Shown piece by piece: positions 33,651-41,460 of a stretch of 64,000 bases of DNA; the first letter of the stretch is position 1, and every line of letters begins with the position of its first letter. A program made the position numbers and the translations under genes. This DNA is from Marinomonas posidonica IVIA-Po-181 (lineage in GTDB: Bacteria > Pseudomonadota > Gammaproteobacteria > Pseudomonadales > Marinomonadaceae): assembly GCF_000214215.1 (NCBI RefSeq), contig NC_015559.1:124001-188000 (forward strand). The letters are read 5' to 3'. A model generated the notes under the pieces. It saw nothing but the letters and a program-made list of their open reading frames with translations. It searched no databases and had not been told where the DNA came from.

Positions 33651-36044
33651 TTATGAATTTAAGTCGGCTAATAAAGCCAATAAAGCCTCCTCGGAATAAC
33701 TTTGGCTGTTGAATACGGGTAAATTTCGTAGTGGCATGTCGGATACCATGGCTTCCGCCATGAGTTTGTCCGCTTCCGCAGCGGAATCGTTGGTATCCCC
33801 TTCCATCATTTTGCTAAACACACTGAGCATGGCATTAAACAGAGGCTTACCCTGTTCGGTTTGAGCAATGTCCCCTAATGTAGAATTAAGGGTATAGGGT
33901 GTGATCGGCGTGGCATCTGGAATGGGTTTGCCTAGCAATGCGCTGAAACTCTGGTCGTTGAATTGACGATCTGCTGGTGTGAAGTAGGCCGATAGGGTGG
34001 CATTTTGTGGTGCCAAAGGTGTATCTGTTTTTAAAGTGATCAGGGTCGTGAGGCGAATGTCTTCTACTGATGCCCCAATCTGAATGTGATAATCGTCGCT
34101 TTCCACTCGCCATTGTGAGTCGGCTTCGCACCAGAAGGCAAAGTCACGGTAGTTGAGTTCCAGTTCAACGCATTTGCTTTGCCCTGCTTCTAAAAAGACT
34201 TTTTGATAAGCTCGTAGTTCTTTGGCCGGTCTTGGTTGCGACGGTTTGTTTTGACCAAGGTAACATTGCACGACTTCAGCACCTGCACGGTCGCCAGTAT
34301 TCGTCACGGTAACTTGTAAGCGAATGCGAGTTTGCTCATCAAAAGAGACGGCTTTAAGGTCCAGTTTGTCATCCATGATGCGTAATTCAGAGAAGCTAAA
34401 TTCGCTATAGGTTAAACCATGTCCGAACGGGAAAAGAACGGGCTGTGCTGTGTGTGCAAAGTAGCGATAGCCAACCCAAATGGCTTCACGATACTGAGTC
34501 TGTTTGGTTGTGCCAGGAAAGTATGGCTGACTTGGTACATCGTCTAGGGATAATGGAAAGGTTTCGGCCAGTTTTCCGCTTGGGTTAACATCCCCAGCTA
34601 ATATCTTGGCGATGGCTGAGGCGCCAGCCTGTCCCCCTAGATAGGCTTCTAGAATGGCGGGCACTTTATCAACAAAAGGCAAGGTGACAGGTGCACCATT
34701 TTGCAAAATGACCGCAGTTTTGCCTAGTTGGTCTCCCAGAGCGTCAATTAAGTCGAGCTGAACTTGTGGTAAGTTGAGGTGCTGTCGGTCAAACCCTTCC
34801 GATTCGTATTTAGGGGTTAAGCCTGCGAATAGAAAGATCACATCGGCTTGTTCGGCTTGCGCCACTGCGTCTTCAATCATGGTTTGATCAGATTCATCGT
34901 TCAGCTGATAGCCTTGGCTATAACGCACATTATTCGTCCCAAATACGGCCTCGATTTGCGCCAAAGGCTGCTCGAGTTTAAAAGGATTTATCTTTGAACT
35001 GCCAGCCCCTTGGTAACGCGTGTTGTTGGCGAGTGCGCCGATGACCAGTACATTCTGGTCTTTCTGAGCGGGCAGTAATTGATCATTTTTTAGCAGTACG
35101 CAGGACTCTTCAGCCACTTTGCTGGCCAACGTATGATGACGTTCCAGATCGACATTTACTGGGGCATTGTTAAGAGCGGCTTGCGATTTAACGATGAGTT
35201 CCAGTACGCGTAATACGGATTTATCCAAGGCTGCTATGCTGAGTCGGCCACTGTCGATGGCGTCTAAAATTTTCTGGGTATTCAATTCTCCTGAACTTGG
35301 CATTTCCAAATGTTGACCATGCTTAATGCCCTCGACACGATCATTATTGGCTCCCCAGTCGGTGACCACTATGCCTTCAAATCCCCATTCTTTTACCAGA
35401 ATGTCATCGAGCAATTGCTGATGCTCTGCGGCATAGGTGCCATTGATTTTGTTGTAAGCACACATCACAGTCCAAGGTTGGGATTGCTTGATGGCTTTTT
35501 CAAAGGCGGGCAAATAGATTTCTCGAAGTGTTCTTTGGTCCACCACAGCATCAACTGTCATGCGGCAATGCTCGTGATTGTTTACTGCATAATGTTTTAA
35601 GCTGGTGCCCACATCTTGGCTTTGTACGCCTTTGATCCAAGCAGTCGACATATCACCTGCGATCAGAGGGTCTTCAGAAAAGTATTCAAAGTTACGGCCG
35701 CCTAACGGATTGCGTTTAATGTTGATGCCAGGGCCAAGTAGGACCGAAACGTTTTCAGCACGACATTCTTTGCCTAATGCGACTCCCATCTTTTCAATCA
35801 GTGCTGGGTTCCAAGACGAAGCCAGTCCGGATGCCGTTGGGAAGCAGGTTGCTTTTACAGACGCGTTTAATCCTACATGATCCCCTTCTCCTGACTGTTT
35901 CCGCAGGCCATGTGGGCCATCTGTCACCATGATAGAAGGTAACTCTAGTCGTTCAATGCCATGTAAATGCCAGAAGTCTTTGCCAGTACAAAGTCTGGCT
36001 TTTTCCTCGACTGTGAGGGCGTTCAAAATGTCTTTAGGGGTCAT
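33651..36044 (-). CDS. Glycoside hydrolase family 3 (beta-glucosidase-like)
   Basis: A 797-residue enzyme without signal peptide, so cytoplasmic. The GH3 N-domain has TDGPHGLRKQ, GRNFEYFSEDPLIAG, KHYAVNNHEHCR (substrate-binding KH) and the nucleophile Asp in GIVVTDWGANND near residue 228. The GH3 C-domain and a fibronectin-III-like domain follow (VTVTNTGDRAGAEVVQCYLG near 580). The start at 36044 has AGGA 8 nt ahead; the ATG at 36053 touches the site. It ends with an extra 90-residue helical tail. It hydrolyses beta-linked oligosaccharides brought in by the GPH symporter; glucose versus xylose specificity cannot be told. Confidence 0.92.
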   Translation of the reverse strand: MTPKDILNALTVEEKARLCTGKDFWHLHGIERLELPSIMVTDGPHGLRKQSGEGDHVGLNASVKATCFPTASGLASSWNPALIEKMGVALGKECRAENVSVLLGPGINIKRNPLGGRNFEYFSEDPLIAGDMSTAWIKGVQSQDVGTSLKHYAVNNHEHCRMTVDAVVDQRTLREIYLPAFEKAIKQSQPWTVMCAYNKINGTYAAEHQQLLDDILVKEWGFEGIVVTDWGANNDRVEGIKHGQHLEMPSSGELNTQKILDAIDSGRLSIAALDKSVLRVLELIVKSQAALNNAPVNVDLERHHTLASKVAEESCVLLKNDQLLPAQKDQNVLVIGALANNTRYQGAGSSKINPFKLEQPLAQIEAVFGTNNVRYSQGYQLNDESDQTMIEDAVAQAEQADVIFLFAGLTPKYESEGFDRQHLNLPQVQLDLIDALGDQLGKTAVILQNGAPVTLPFVDKVPAILEAYLGGQAGASAIAKILAGDVNPSGKLAETFPLSLDDVPSQPYFPGTTKQTQYREAIWVGYRYFAHTAQPVLFPFGHGLTYSEFSFSELRIMDDKLDLKAVSFDEQTRIRLQVTVTNTGDRAGAEVVQCYLGQNKPSQPRPAKELRAYQKVFLEAGQSKCVELELNYRDFAFWCEADSQWRVESDDYHIQIGASVEDIRLTTLITLKTDTPLAPQNATLSAYFTPADRQFNDQSFSALLGKPIPDATPITPYTLNSTLGDIAQTEQGKPLFNAMLSVFSKMMEGDTNDSAAEADKLMAEAMVSDMPLRNLPVFNSQSYSEEALLALLADLNS

Positions 36045-36058
36045 GTATGTCATCCTTC

Positions 36059-36715
36059 TTAGGCTTGTTTTACGGCTTTCATGCCATCGATTAAGAGCTG
36101 TATCAGCATAGGTGTGAGCGGTTGAATGGCACGAGGATCGATTTCCATTAGAGCGTTTTGGCGTAATAGCATTCGACGATAAAAGGTTGGAACCGCATTC
36201 AGTAAGGTCACCGCGAGATGATTTGCGTCAAGATCATGGCGCACACTGCCATCGTTTTGACCGCGCACCACTATGTCTGTCAGGCGTTCGGTGATGTCTT
36301 GTGGTAAGGCTTCGGTCAGCTTAGTGCGAAATTCAGTTGGAATACGAGCACCGGCATAATAACCATCAAATTCCGCAATAAAACGGTCGTCGTCTTCATA
36401 GTGTGGATCGGCATAGGCGTTTAACAAGGCTTCGATACCTTGCAGAGTGTTTGGGTATTGCTGGGCATAAATGCCATGGATGATGTCGTCATAAAAAGAC
36501 ATTTTACGCTGTAGGGCGGCCACTAGGATGGCGAACCCCAAATCGTACTTATTTTGATAATAGCGATACAAGGTATTGCGGCTCATACCAGTTGCGGCTG
36601 CTATGTCTATCATTTGAGTACCAGCAAAGCCATTTTGGATGAACAATGCTTCGGCCTTATTGATAATCTTGTTCCGAGTCGCCTCGGTTTGGTGGACCAT
36701 TCGAGTTTTTATCAT
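36059..36715 (-). CDS. TetR family regulator, first gene of the GH3/GPH operon
   Basis: A 218-residue repressor with the TetR helix-turn-helix in residues about 10-58 (ATRNKIINKAEALFIQNGFA, MIDIAAATGMSRNTLYRYYQ, NKYDLGFAI) and a variable ligand domain. It ends 15 bp before the GH3 gene, so it most likely controls the GH3-GPH operon. The divergent Old Yellow Enzyme gene starts 200 bp away and could also be a target. An ACACGTGT palindrome at 36723-36730, just ahead of the start, is a candidate operator. ATG at 36700 is an alternative start. Confidence 0.88.
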   Translation of the reverse strand: MIKTRMVHQTEATRNKIINKAEALFIQNGFAGTQMIDIAAATGMSRNTLYRYYQNKYDLGFAILVAALQRKMSFYDDIIHGIYAQQYPNTLQGIEALLNAYADPHYEDDDRFIAEFDGYYAGARIPTEFRTKLTEALPQDITERLTDIVVRGQNDGSVRHDLDANHLAVTLLNAVPTFYRRMLLRQNALMEIDPRAIQPLTPMLIQLLIDGMKAVKQA

Positions 36716-36722
36716 AAATGTT

Positions 36723-36730
36723 ACACGTGT
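36723..36730. promoter_or_regulatory. Candidate TetR operator
   Basis: The palindrome ACACGTGT lies 8 bp ahead of the tetR-type start in the divergent promoter region. Self-dyad sites at this position are typical of autoregulated TetR genes. One short palindrome is weak evidence. Confidence 0.3.
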
Positions 36731-36916
36731 TATATTTTTTGTATTCCTAATCTAAAAGGAGTAAGCGCTGGAGTCAATAGCTTGTTGTGCCGCTAAACAG
36801 TTTTAATCGCCAAAAATATCAATTCAGTAAATAGCGTGCAAGCGATTGAAATTCCCTTACCTAGCCACACTAACTAGCTATCTTTGATATCAAGTTTATT
36901 TTTTTGGAGACTCAAC

Positions 36917-37993
36917 ATGAGTACAGAGAATTCACTTTTTACCCCGGTTAAATTGGGTGATTTTGAACTACCGAACCGCTTTGCAATGGCTCCGCTTACC
37001 CGTTGTCGTGCACCAGAACATCAACCGAATGAGTTGATGGCAGAATATTATTCACAACGTGCTTCAACGGGTTTGTTGATTACAGAATGTACTATGGTCA
37101 GCGAAGGTACGTCGGCGTTTGGAAATGACCCAGGTATTTATTCTGTTGAGCAAATCCAAGGCTGGAAACTCACGACAGAAGCGGTTCATAAAGCAGACGG
37201 CCGTATTTTTATGCAGATCTGGCACGCGGGGCGTGCCGCTCACCCTTTGTTAAATGGTGGTCAAGAAGCGGTTGCGCCAAGCGCCATCGCCATTGACGGT
37301 GAGACTCATACACCAGAAGGAAAAAAAGCCTACTCAGTGCCAAAAGCATTAACCAAAGCGGACATTGCCGACATTGTGCAGGATTTCAAACAAGCGGCAA
37401 TCAATGCCAAAGAAGCTGGTTTTGATGGTGTGGAAGTACATGCGGCAAACGGCTATTTGATTGACCAATTCCTAAGAGACAGCGCGAATCAACGAGAAGA
37501 TGAATACGGTGGATCATTTGAAAATCGTGCTCGCTTCTTGATGGAAGTATTGGATGCGGTAACGGCAGTCATGGGCAGTGGCCGTGTGGGTGTGCGTTTG
37601 TCACCTTTGAACAGTTTCCAAAGCATGAAAGACAGTGACCCTGTTGGTTTGGTGAGTTACTTGGCGAAAGCCTTGAGTCCTTATAATTTGGCCTACCTAC
37701 ATTTGATGCGTGCCGACTTCTTTGGTCTACAACAAGCGGATGTGGTGCCTGTTGCTCGAGAAGCTTATCAGGGGCATTTGATGGTCAACATGGGTTACAC
37801 ACCTGCCGAAGCCGCTCAAGTGATTGCTAACAAGCAAGCTGACAGTGTGGCGTTTGGTACCGGTATTTTGGCAAACCCTGATTTTGTGACTCGTGTACAA
37901 CAAGGCGCGGATCTCAATCAACCGAACCCAGATACGTTTTACTCCCCTGGCGCTGAAGGTTATATCGATTACCCGACGTTACAAGCGGGTTAG
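36917..37993 (+). CDS. Old Yellow Enzyme family alkene reductase (NemA-like)
   Basis: A 358-residue FMN-dependent (beta/alpha)8 enzyme that reduces activated C=C bonds of enones, maleimides and some nitro compounds with NAD(P)H. Landmarks are NRFAMAPLTRCRA, IWHAGRAAHP, FDGVEVHAANGYLIDQFLRD (substrate-binding His and Asn), GGSFENRARFLME, and GFGT-like FGTGILANPDFV near the end. GGAG lies 7 nt ahead of ATG 36917, so the in-frame start at 36884 is not needed. It is divergent from a TetR gene, as nemA often is near nemR, but here the TetR gene heads a glycosidase operon. Confidence 0.92.
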   Translation: MSTENSLFTPVKLGDFELPNRFAMAPLTRCRAPEHQPNELMAEYYSQRASTGLLITECTMVSEGTSAFGNDPGIYSVEQIQGWKLTTEAVHKADGRIFMQIWHAGRAAHPLLNGGQEAVAPSAIAIDGETHTPEGKKAYSVPKALTKADIADIVQDFKQAAINAKEAGFDGVEVHAANGYLIDQFLRDSANQREDEYGGSFENRARFLMEVLDAVTAVMGSGRVGVRLSPLNSFQSMKDSDPVGLVSYLAKALSPYNLAYLHLMRADFFGLQQADVVPVAREAYQGHLMVNMGYTPAEAAQVIANKQADSVAFGTGILANPDFVTRVQQGADLNQPNPDTFYSPGAEGYIDYPTLQAG

Positions 37994-38023
37994 TGGTTTT
38001 TAATCAGACAACACCTTAAAACC

Positions 38024-38056
38024 AAAGCCGAGGCATTGCCTTGGCTTTTTTGTTTT
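38024..38056 (+). terminator. Rho-independent terminator after the Old Yellow Enzyme gene
   Basis: AAAGCCGAGGC (38024-38034) pairs with GCCTTGGCTTT (38038-38048) around a 3-nt loop, then TTTGTTTTT. It begins 30 bp after the stop codon. Confidence 0.85.
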
Positions 38057-38072
38057 TGCTGCAAATGGCTAG

Positions 38073-38311
38073 GGAAGGTACGAATAAGTCTACTAAGCAT
38101 CAGTCTTTCAGAGAAATCGTCAAATAAGGCGCGACTCTGAAGGAATGTAGGTACCTTTCAAAGAGTCGCAACGCAGTAGGACGTTTTCTCTGAAAGACCC
38201 GTACGCTTACATGGATGTGGGTAATAAGAGCAATGCATAACCACAGGGATGTGGTGCAGTAGGGCAACGCAGGAGCGGTTGCCGAGGCAAGAGGACTTGT
38301 TCGCACCTTCT
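38073..38311. mobile_element. IS5-like non-autonomous element, copy 3 (about 239 bp)
   Basis: Left end GGAAGGTACGAATAAG matches copy 1; the right end CTTGTTCGCACCTTCT has one terminal change. CTAG on the left and ATAG on the right are a slightly decayed target duplication. The interior carries a large palindrome, GTCTTTCAGAGAAA against TTTCTCTGAAAGAC, enclosing a second one, GCGACTCT against AGAGTCGC. It also carries the block shared with copy 2 in reverse orientation. No transposase. Confidence 0.8.
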
Positions 38312-38386
38312 ATAGAGTAGTTGACCAAAACCTACTAAGTCTTTTAACTTAGTCTTTTTCGATTGACCCTGTAAGGCCACCCTACT

Positions 38387-39532
38387 GTGAACATTGCTTC
38401 AAAATTGCCCAATGTCGGCACGACGATTTTTACCAAAATGTCTGCTTTGGCAGCTGAAAAAGGCGCCATTAATTTATCCCAAGGCTTTCCTGATTTTCCA
38501 GCGGATACTCGATTATTAGAGCGTGCCTCACAGGCGTTGTTACAGGGAAATAATCAATATTCTCCGATGACCGGCTTACCCATTTTACGTGACGCAATAG
38601 GCGATTTAATCGCTCGTCACTATGACCGGAAAGTCGATCCAGTCAATGAAATCACAGTGACCAGTGGCGCTTCAGAGGCCATTTTTGATGCCATTAGTAG
38701 CTTGGTTCATCCTGGTGATGAAGTCCTCTTATTTGACCCTGCTTATGACCTATATGAACCGGCTGTTCAGTTAGCGGGTGGAGTGTGTAAGCGAGTGGTG
38801 CTGAAGGCGCCAGCGTTCCGTCCTGATTGGACTGAAGTAGACACCCTAGTGTCAGACAAGACACGTTTAGTATTAATCAATACGCCGCATAACCCGACGG
38901 GAACTTGTTGGCAGAATGAAGACCTAGAGCAGCTTTGGCAAATTATCTCGACACGAGATATTCATGTGTTGTCGGATGAAGTCTATGAATTTATTCATTT
39001 TCAAACGAAGAGCGTCAGTGTGCATCAACATGAATTACTTCGAGAACGCAGTGTCATTGTTTCTTCATTCGGTAAGAGTTTTCACCTGACTGGCTGGAAA
39101 GTGGGTTATGTGGTCGCCCCATCAGCGTTAACGCGAGAGCTGAGGAAAGTCCATCAGTTTGTTACCTTTTGCACTGCAACGCCTTTCCAGCAGGCCATCG
39201 CCGAACACCTTAATGAGGTACCAGAGGCCAGTGCTGAACTGGCTGGCTTTTATCAACAAAAGCGAGATGTATTGCGTCAAGCCTTAGAGGGGAGTCGCTT
39301 TACATTGCTGCCTTGTGAGGGCACCTATTTTCAACTCTTGGATTACAGCGCCATCAGTGATTTGGATGATGTGGCCTTTTGCGAACATCTGATTGAGCAA
39401 GTGGGTGTGGCGGCGATCCCTGTTAGTGTTTTCTATCAGAATCCACCAACAGGGCAGAAATTAATACGCCTGTGTTTTGCCAAAGACGAGAGTACCTTGA
39501 TCGTCGCAGCGCAACAACTGGCTCAACTCTAA
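38387..39532 (+). CDS. ybdL: YbdL-type methionine aminotransferase
   Basis: A 381-residue PLP enzyme of aminotransferase class I. It follows E. coli YbdL along its length: SKLPNVGTTIFTKMSALA, INLSQGFPDFPAD, NQYSPMTGLPILRDAI, LINTPHNPTGTCW, SDEVYEFIHF, SSFGKSFHLTGWKVGY (PLP lysine) and IRLCFAKDESTL. YbdL prefers methionine, histidine and phenylalanine as amino donors. The start is GTG with AAGG 10 nt ahead, preceded by a small AT-rich hairpin. It converges on the GFA gene. Confidence 0.92.
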   Translation: MNIASKLPNVGTTIFTKMSALAAEKGAINLSQGFPDFPADTRLLERASQALLQGNNQYSPMTGLPILRDAIGDLIARHYDRKVDPVNEITVTSGASEAIFDAISSLVHPGDEVLLFDPAYDLYEPAVQLAGGVCKRVVLKAPAFRPDWTEVDTLVSDKTRLVLINTPHNPTGTCWQNEDLEQLWQIISTRDIHVLSDEVYEFIHFQTKSVSVHQHELLRERSVIVSSFGKSFHLTGWKVGYVVAPSALTRELRKVHQFVTFCTATPFQQAIAEHLNEVPEASAELAGFYQQKRDVLRQALEGSRFTLLPCEGTYFQLLDYSAISDLDDVAFCEHLIEQVGVAAIPVSVFYQNPPTGQKLIRLCFAKDESTLIVAAQQLAQL

Positions 39533-39539
39533 TCTGGTG

Positions 39540-39947
39540 TTAGCTGGGCATAGCATCAAAGCAGGGAGCCTGACTGAGGTCCTCATCCCAATTGCCTTTG
39601 CTGCCCATAAAGATGTTGGCTTGGGCCTTAATGTCGAGATCAGAATCCAAGCTGCCTGCTGGCACCACGACTAAACCACGGGCTTTGGCATCGACCGGGA
39701 CATTGGAGCCACAGGTTTGGCAGAAAGCGCGAGCAAATTGGCTGTCAGGGTGGCGATAAAAGCCGATCTTATCTTCTCCGCTTAACCAAGTTAGTTCAGC
39801 TCCTGGTGCAAACAGGTTGGCACAGTGTGAAGTGCCAGAAGTTTTGCGACAACGACTGCAGTGGCACAAAAAGAACTTTTTAAACTCACCACTCAGCTCG
39901 TAACTGATCTGCCCACATAAACAAGAACCGTTATGATGTTGTGACAT
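39540..39947 (-). CDS. GFA family zinc protein
   Basis: A 135-residue glutathione-dependent formaldehyde-activating-enzyme fold. Zinc cysteines are visible in GSCLCGQISYEL, FLCHCSRCRKTSG and AFCQTCGSNVP. GFA domains bind glutathione adducts or simply zinc; the real activity of most family members, including this one, is unknown. It ends 7 bp from the convergent aminotransferase gene and lies 50 bp downstream of the Bcr/CflA gene on the same strand. Confidence 0.9.
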   Translation of the reverse strand: MSQHHNGSCLCGQISYELSGEFKKFFLCHCSRCRKTSGTSHCANLFAPGAELTWLSGEDKIGFYRHPDSQFARAFCQTCGSNVPVDAKARGLVVVPAGSLDSDLDIKAQANIFMGSKGNWDEDLSQAPCFDAMPS

Positions 39948-39997
39948 TTGTCCCTCCGTTTTTATTATGCTTGTATCAGACTTTCTTTATAGCAAAT

Positions 39998-41212
39998 TTA
40001 TGCCTCAGCGAAAGGTGTTTTTTTCGATAAGGTTAAAGTCACGAAGAGCAAGGCGATAAGCGAACAACAGGTCATACCCAACACCATAGGCAAAGGTTCT
40101 TTGTTCATCAGTGGGCTTAGAATGGCAATAAAAATCGGACCAATAGCAATTTGCATTGTGCCCAATAAAGCCGATGCGGTTCCAGCAATTCGACCATGAT
40201 TTTCCATCGCAAGAATCGAGGTCGTTGGAATCACTAAGCCGACACCAGCACTGGCGATCAAATAACATCCCATAAACAGATACAAAGAATCGAAGCCAAC
40301 AAGATACAAGCTAGTCATACAGCACATGGCAATGGCACCAATCCATTTTCCGGCTTTGATGACATTCTCTATGCCATATAGGGAGCATAAACGGCCATTC
40401 AGTTGAGCGGATAAGAAAAAACACATGGCATTTAAACCAAAGGCGATTCCGTACTGGGTTTCGTTCAGGCCGTAATGTTCGATCAGCACAAAGGGGGAAT
40501 TGGCCAAATAAATAAAGAAATTGGCGAGGGCAAAGCTGCCGGCAAATACTAACCCCATGTAGTGATGGTCTTTTAAAAGCGTTAAATAGGCTTGTAAACT
40601 GCTACCTTGAGAACGCGTATGTTGACGTTGTTCAAGCGAGTGACTTTCGCGTAGGCCGAATTGAATCAGTAATAGCCCCAGTCCTGCACAAATGGCAACG
40701 AGCACAAAAATACCATGCCAATCGGTGAACGTGAGAATCGTGCTACCAACCAAAGGTGCCAGAATAGGTGAAATTCCGAACACCAACATCAAAAGTGACA
40801 TCAATTTCGTGGCTTCAATGCCAGTGTATAGATCGCGCACAATCGCACGAGCAATGACCACGCCTGCTGCGGCGCCAATGCCTTGTAAAAAACGAAACAC
40901 AACCAGCTCATTGAGAGAAGACGCGTAAATGCAGCCCAGAGTGGATAAAAAGAAAATGATCATGCCAATGTATAAAGGTCGCTTTCGGCCAAATTTGTCG
41001 GATAAGGGACCATAGAATAGTTGTGACACACTTTGGGCAATCAAGAATACGGTTAAGCTCAGTTGTATTTCTGCTACGCCAACAGAGAAAAATTGGCTAA
41101 TTTGCGGTAAGGCAGGTAAATACATATCTATGGCAAAAGGGCCAATCGCTGACAGTAAACCCAAAATAATGGCGATTTTATAAAATCCTATTTGACGGCC
41201 TGATGTGTGCAT
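39998..41212 (-). CDS. Bcr/CflA family drug-resistance exporter
   Basis: A 404-residue MFS proton antiporter with twelve helices. It shows the Bcr/CflA signatures GPFAIDMYLPALPQI, FLIAQSVSQLFYGPLSDKFG, RKRPLYIGMIIFFLSTLGC, and RFLQGIGAAAGVVIARAIVRDLY. Family members export bicyclomycin, chloramphenicol or sulfonamides and sometimes cysteine. GGGAACG precedes the ATG. Substrate here unknown. The GFA gene may be co-transcribed. Confidence 0.92.
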   Translation of the reverse strand: MHTSGRQIGFYKIAIILGLLSAIGPFAIDMYLPALPQISQFFSVGVAEIQLSLTVFLIAQSVSQLFYGPLSDKFGRKRPLYIGMIIFFLSTLGCIYASSLNELVVFRFLQGIGAAAGVVIARAIVRDLYTGIEATKLMSLLMLVFGISPILAPLVGSTILTFTDWHGIFVLVAICAGLGLLLIQFGLRESHSLEQRQHTRSQGSSLQAYLTLLKDHHYMGLVFAGSFALANFFIYLANSPFVLIEHYGLNETQYGIAFGLNAMCFFLSAQLNGRLCSLYGIENVIKAGKWIGAIAMCCMTSLYLVGFDSLYLFMGCYLIASAGVGLVIPTTSILAMENHGRIAGTASALLGTMQIAIGPIFIAILSPLMNKEPLPMVLGMTCCSLIALLFVTLTLSKKTPFAEA

Positions 41213-41416
41213 TTTCGTTCCCGTGAAAATTGAAAAGTCGCCATTGTAACCTTGTTTTGCGATTAAAAAAGGACGAGCGCAATAAAAACGTCTTTTATAA
41301 GGGCGAGTCTTGAAGCAAACAATTCAATCCATGTCTGCTTTCTCTTAGCTTGGCGTTCATTTTAGTATCCATGCGACTAAGGTAAAGTGAGAATAATATG
41401 ACCAGTGGAACCCGAT

Positions 41417-41440
41417 AGGCCGCCGATTAGCTGGCGGCCT
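41417..41440 (-). terminator. GC-rich hairpin after the oleate hydratase gene
   Basis: AGGCCGCC (41417-41424) and GGCGGCCT (41433-41440) pair across an 8-nt loop, 20 bp beyond the oleate hydratase stop. On the minus strand no T-run follows, so it is terminator-like only. The remaining 240-bp spacer up to the Bcr/CflA gene shows nothing else. Confidence 0.5.
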
Positions 41441-41460
41441 TTGCCTGTTCTGCTTGTGCT

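Noticed and set aside
38057-38386. Inverted repeats as integron attC sites
   Set aside because: No integrase or cassette ORFs are present, and the IS5-like ends with YTAR duplications explain the structure better.
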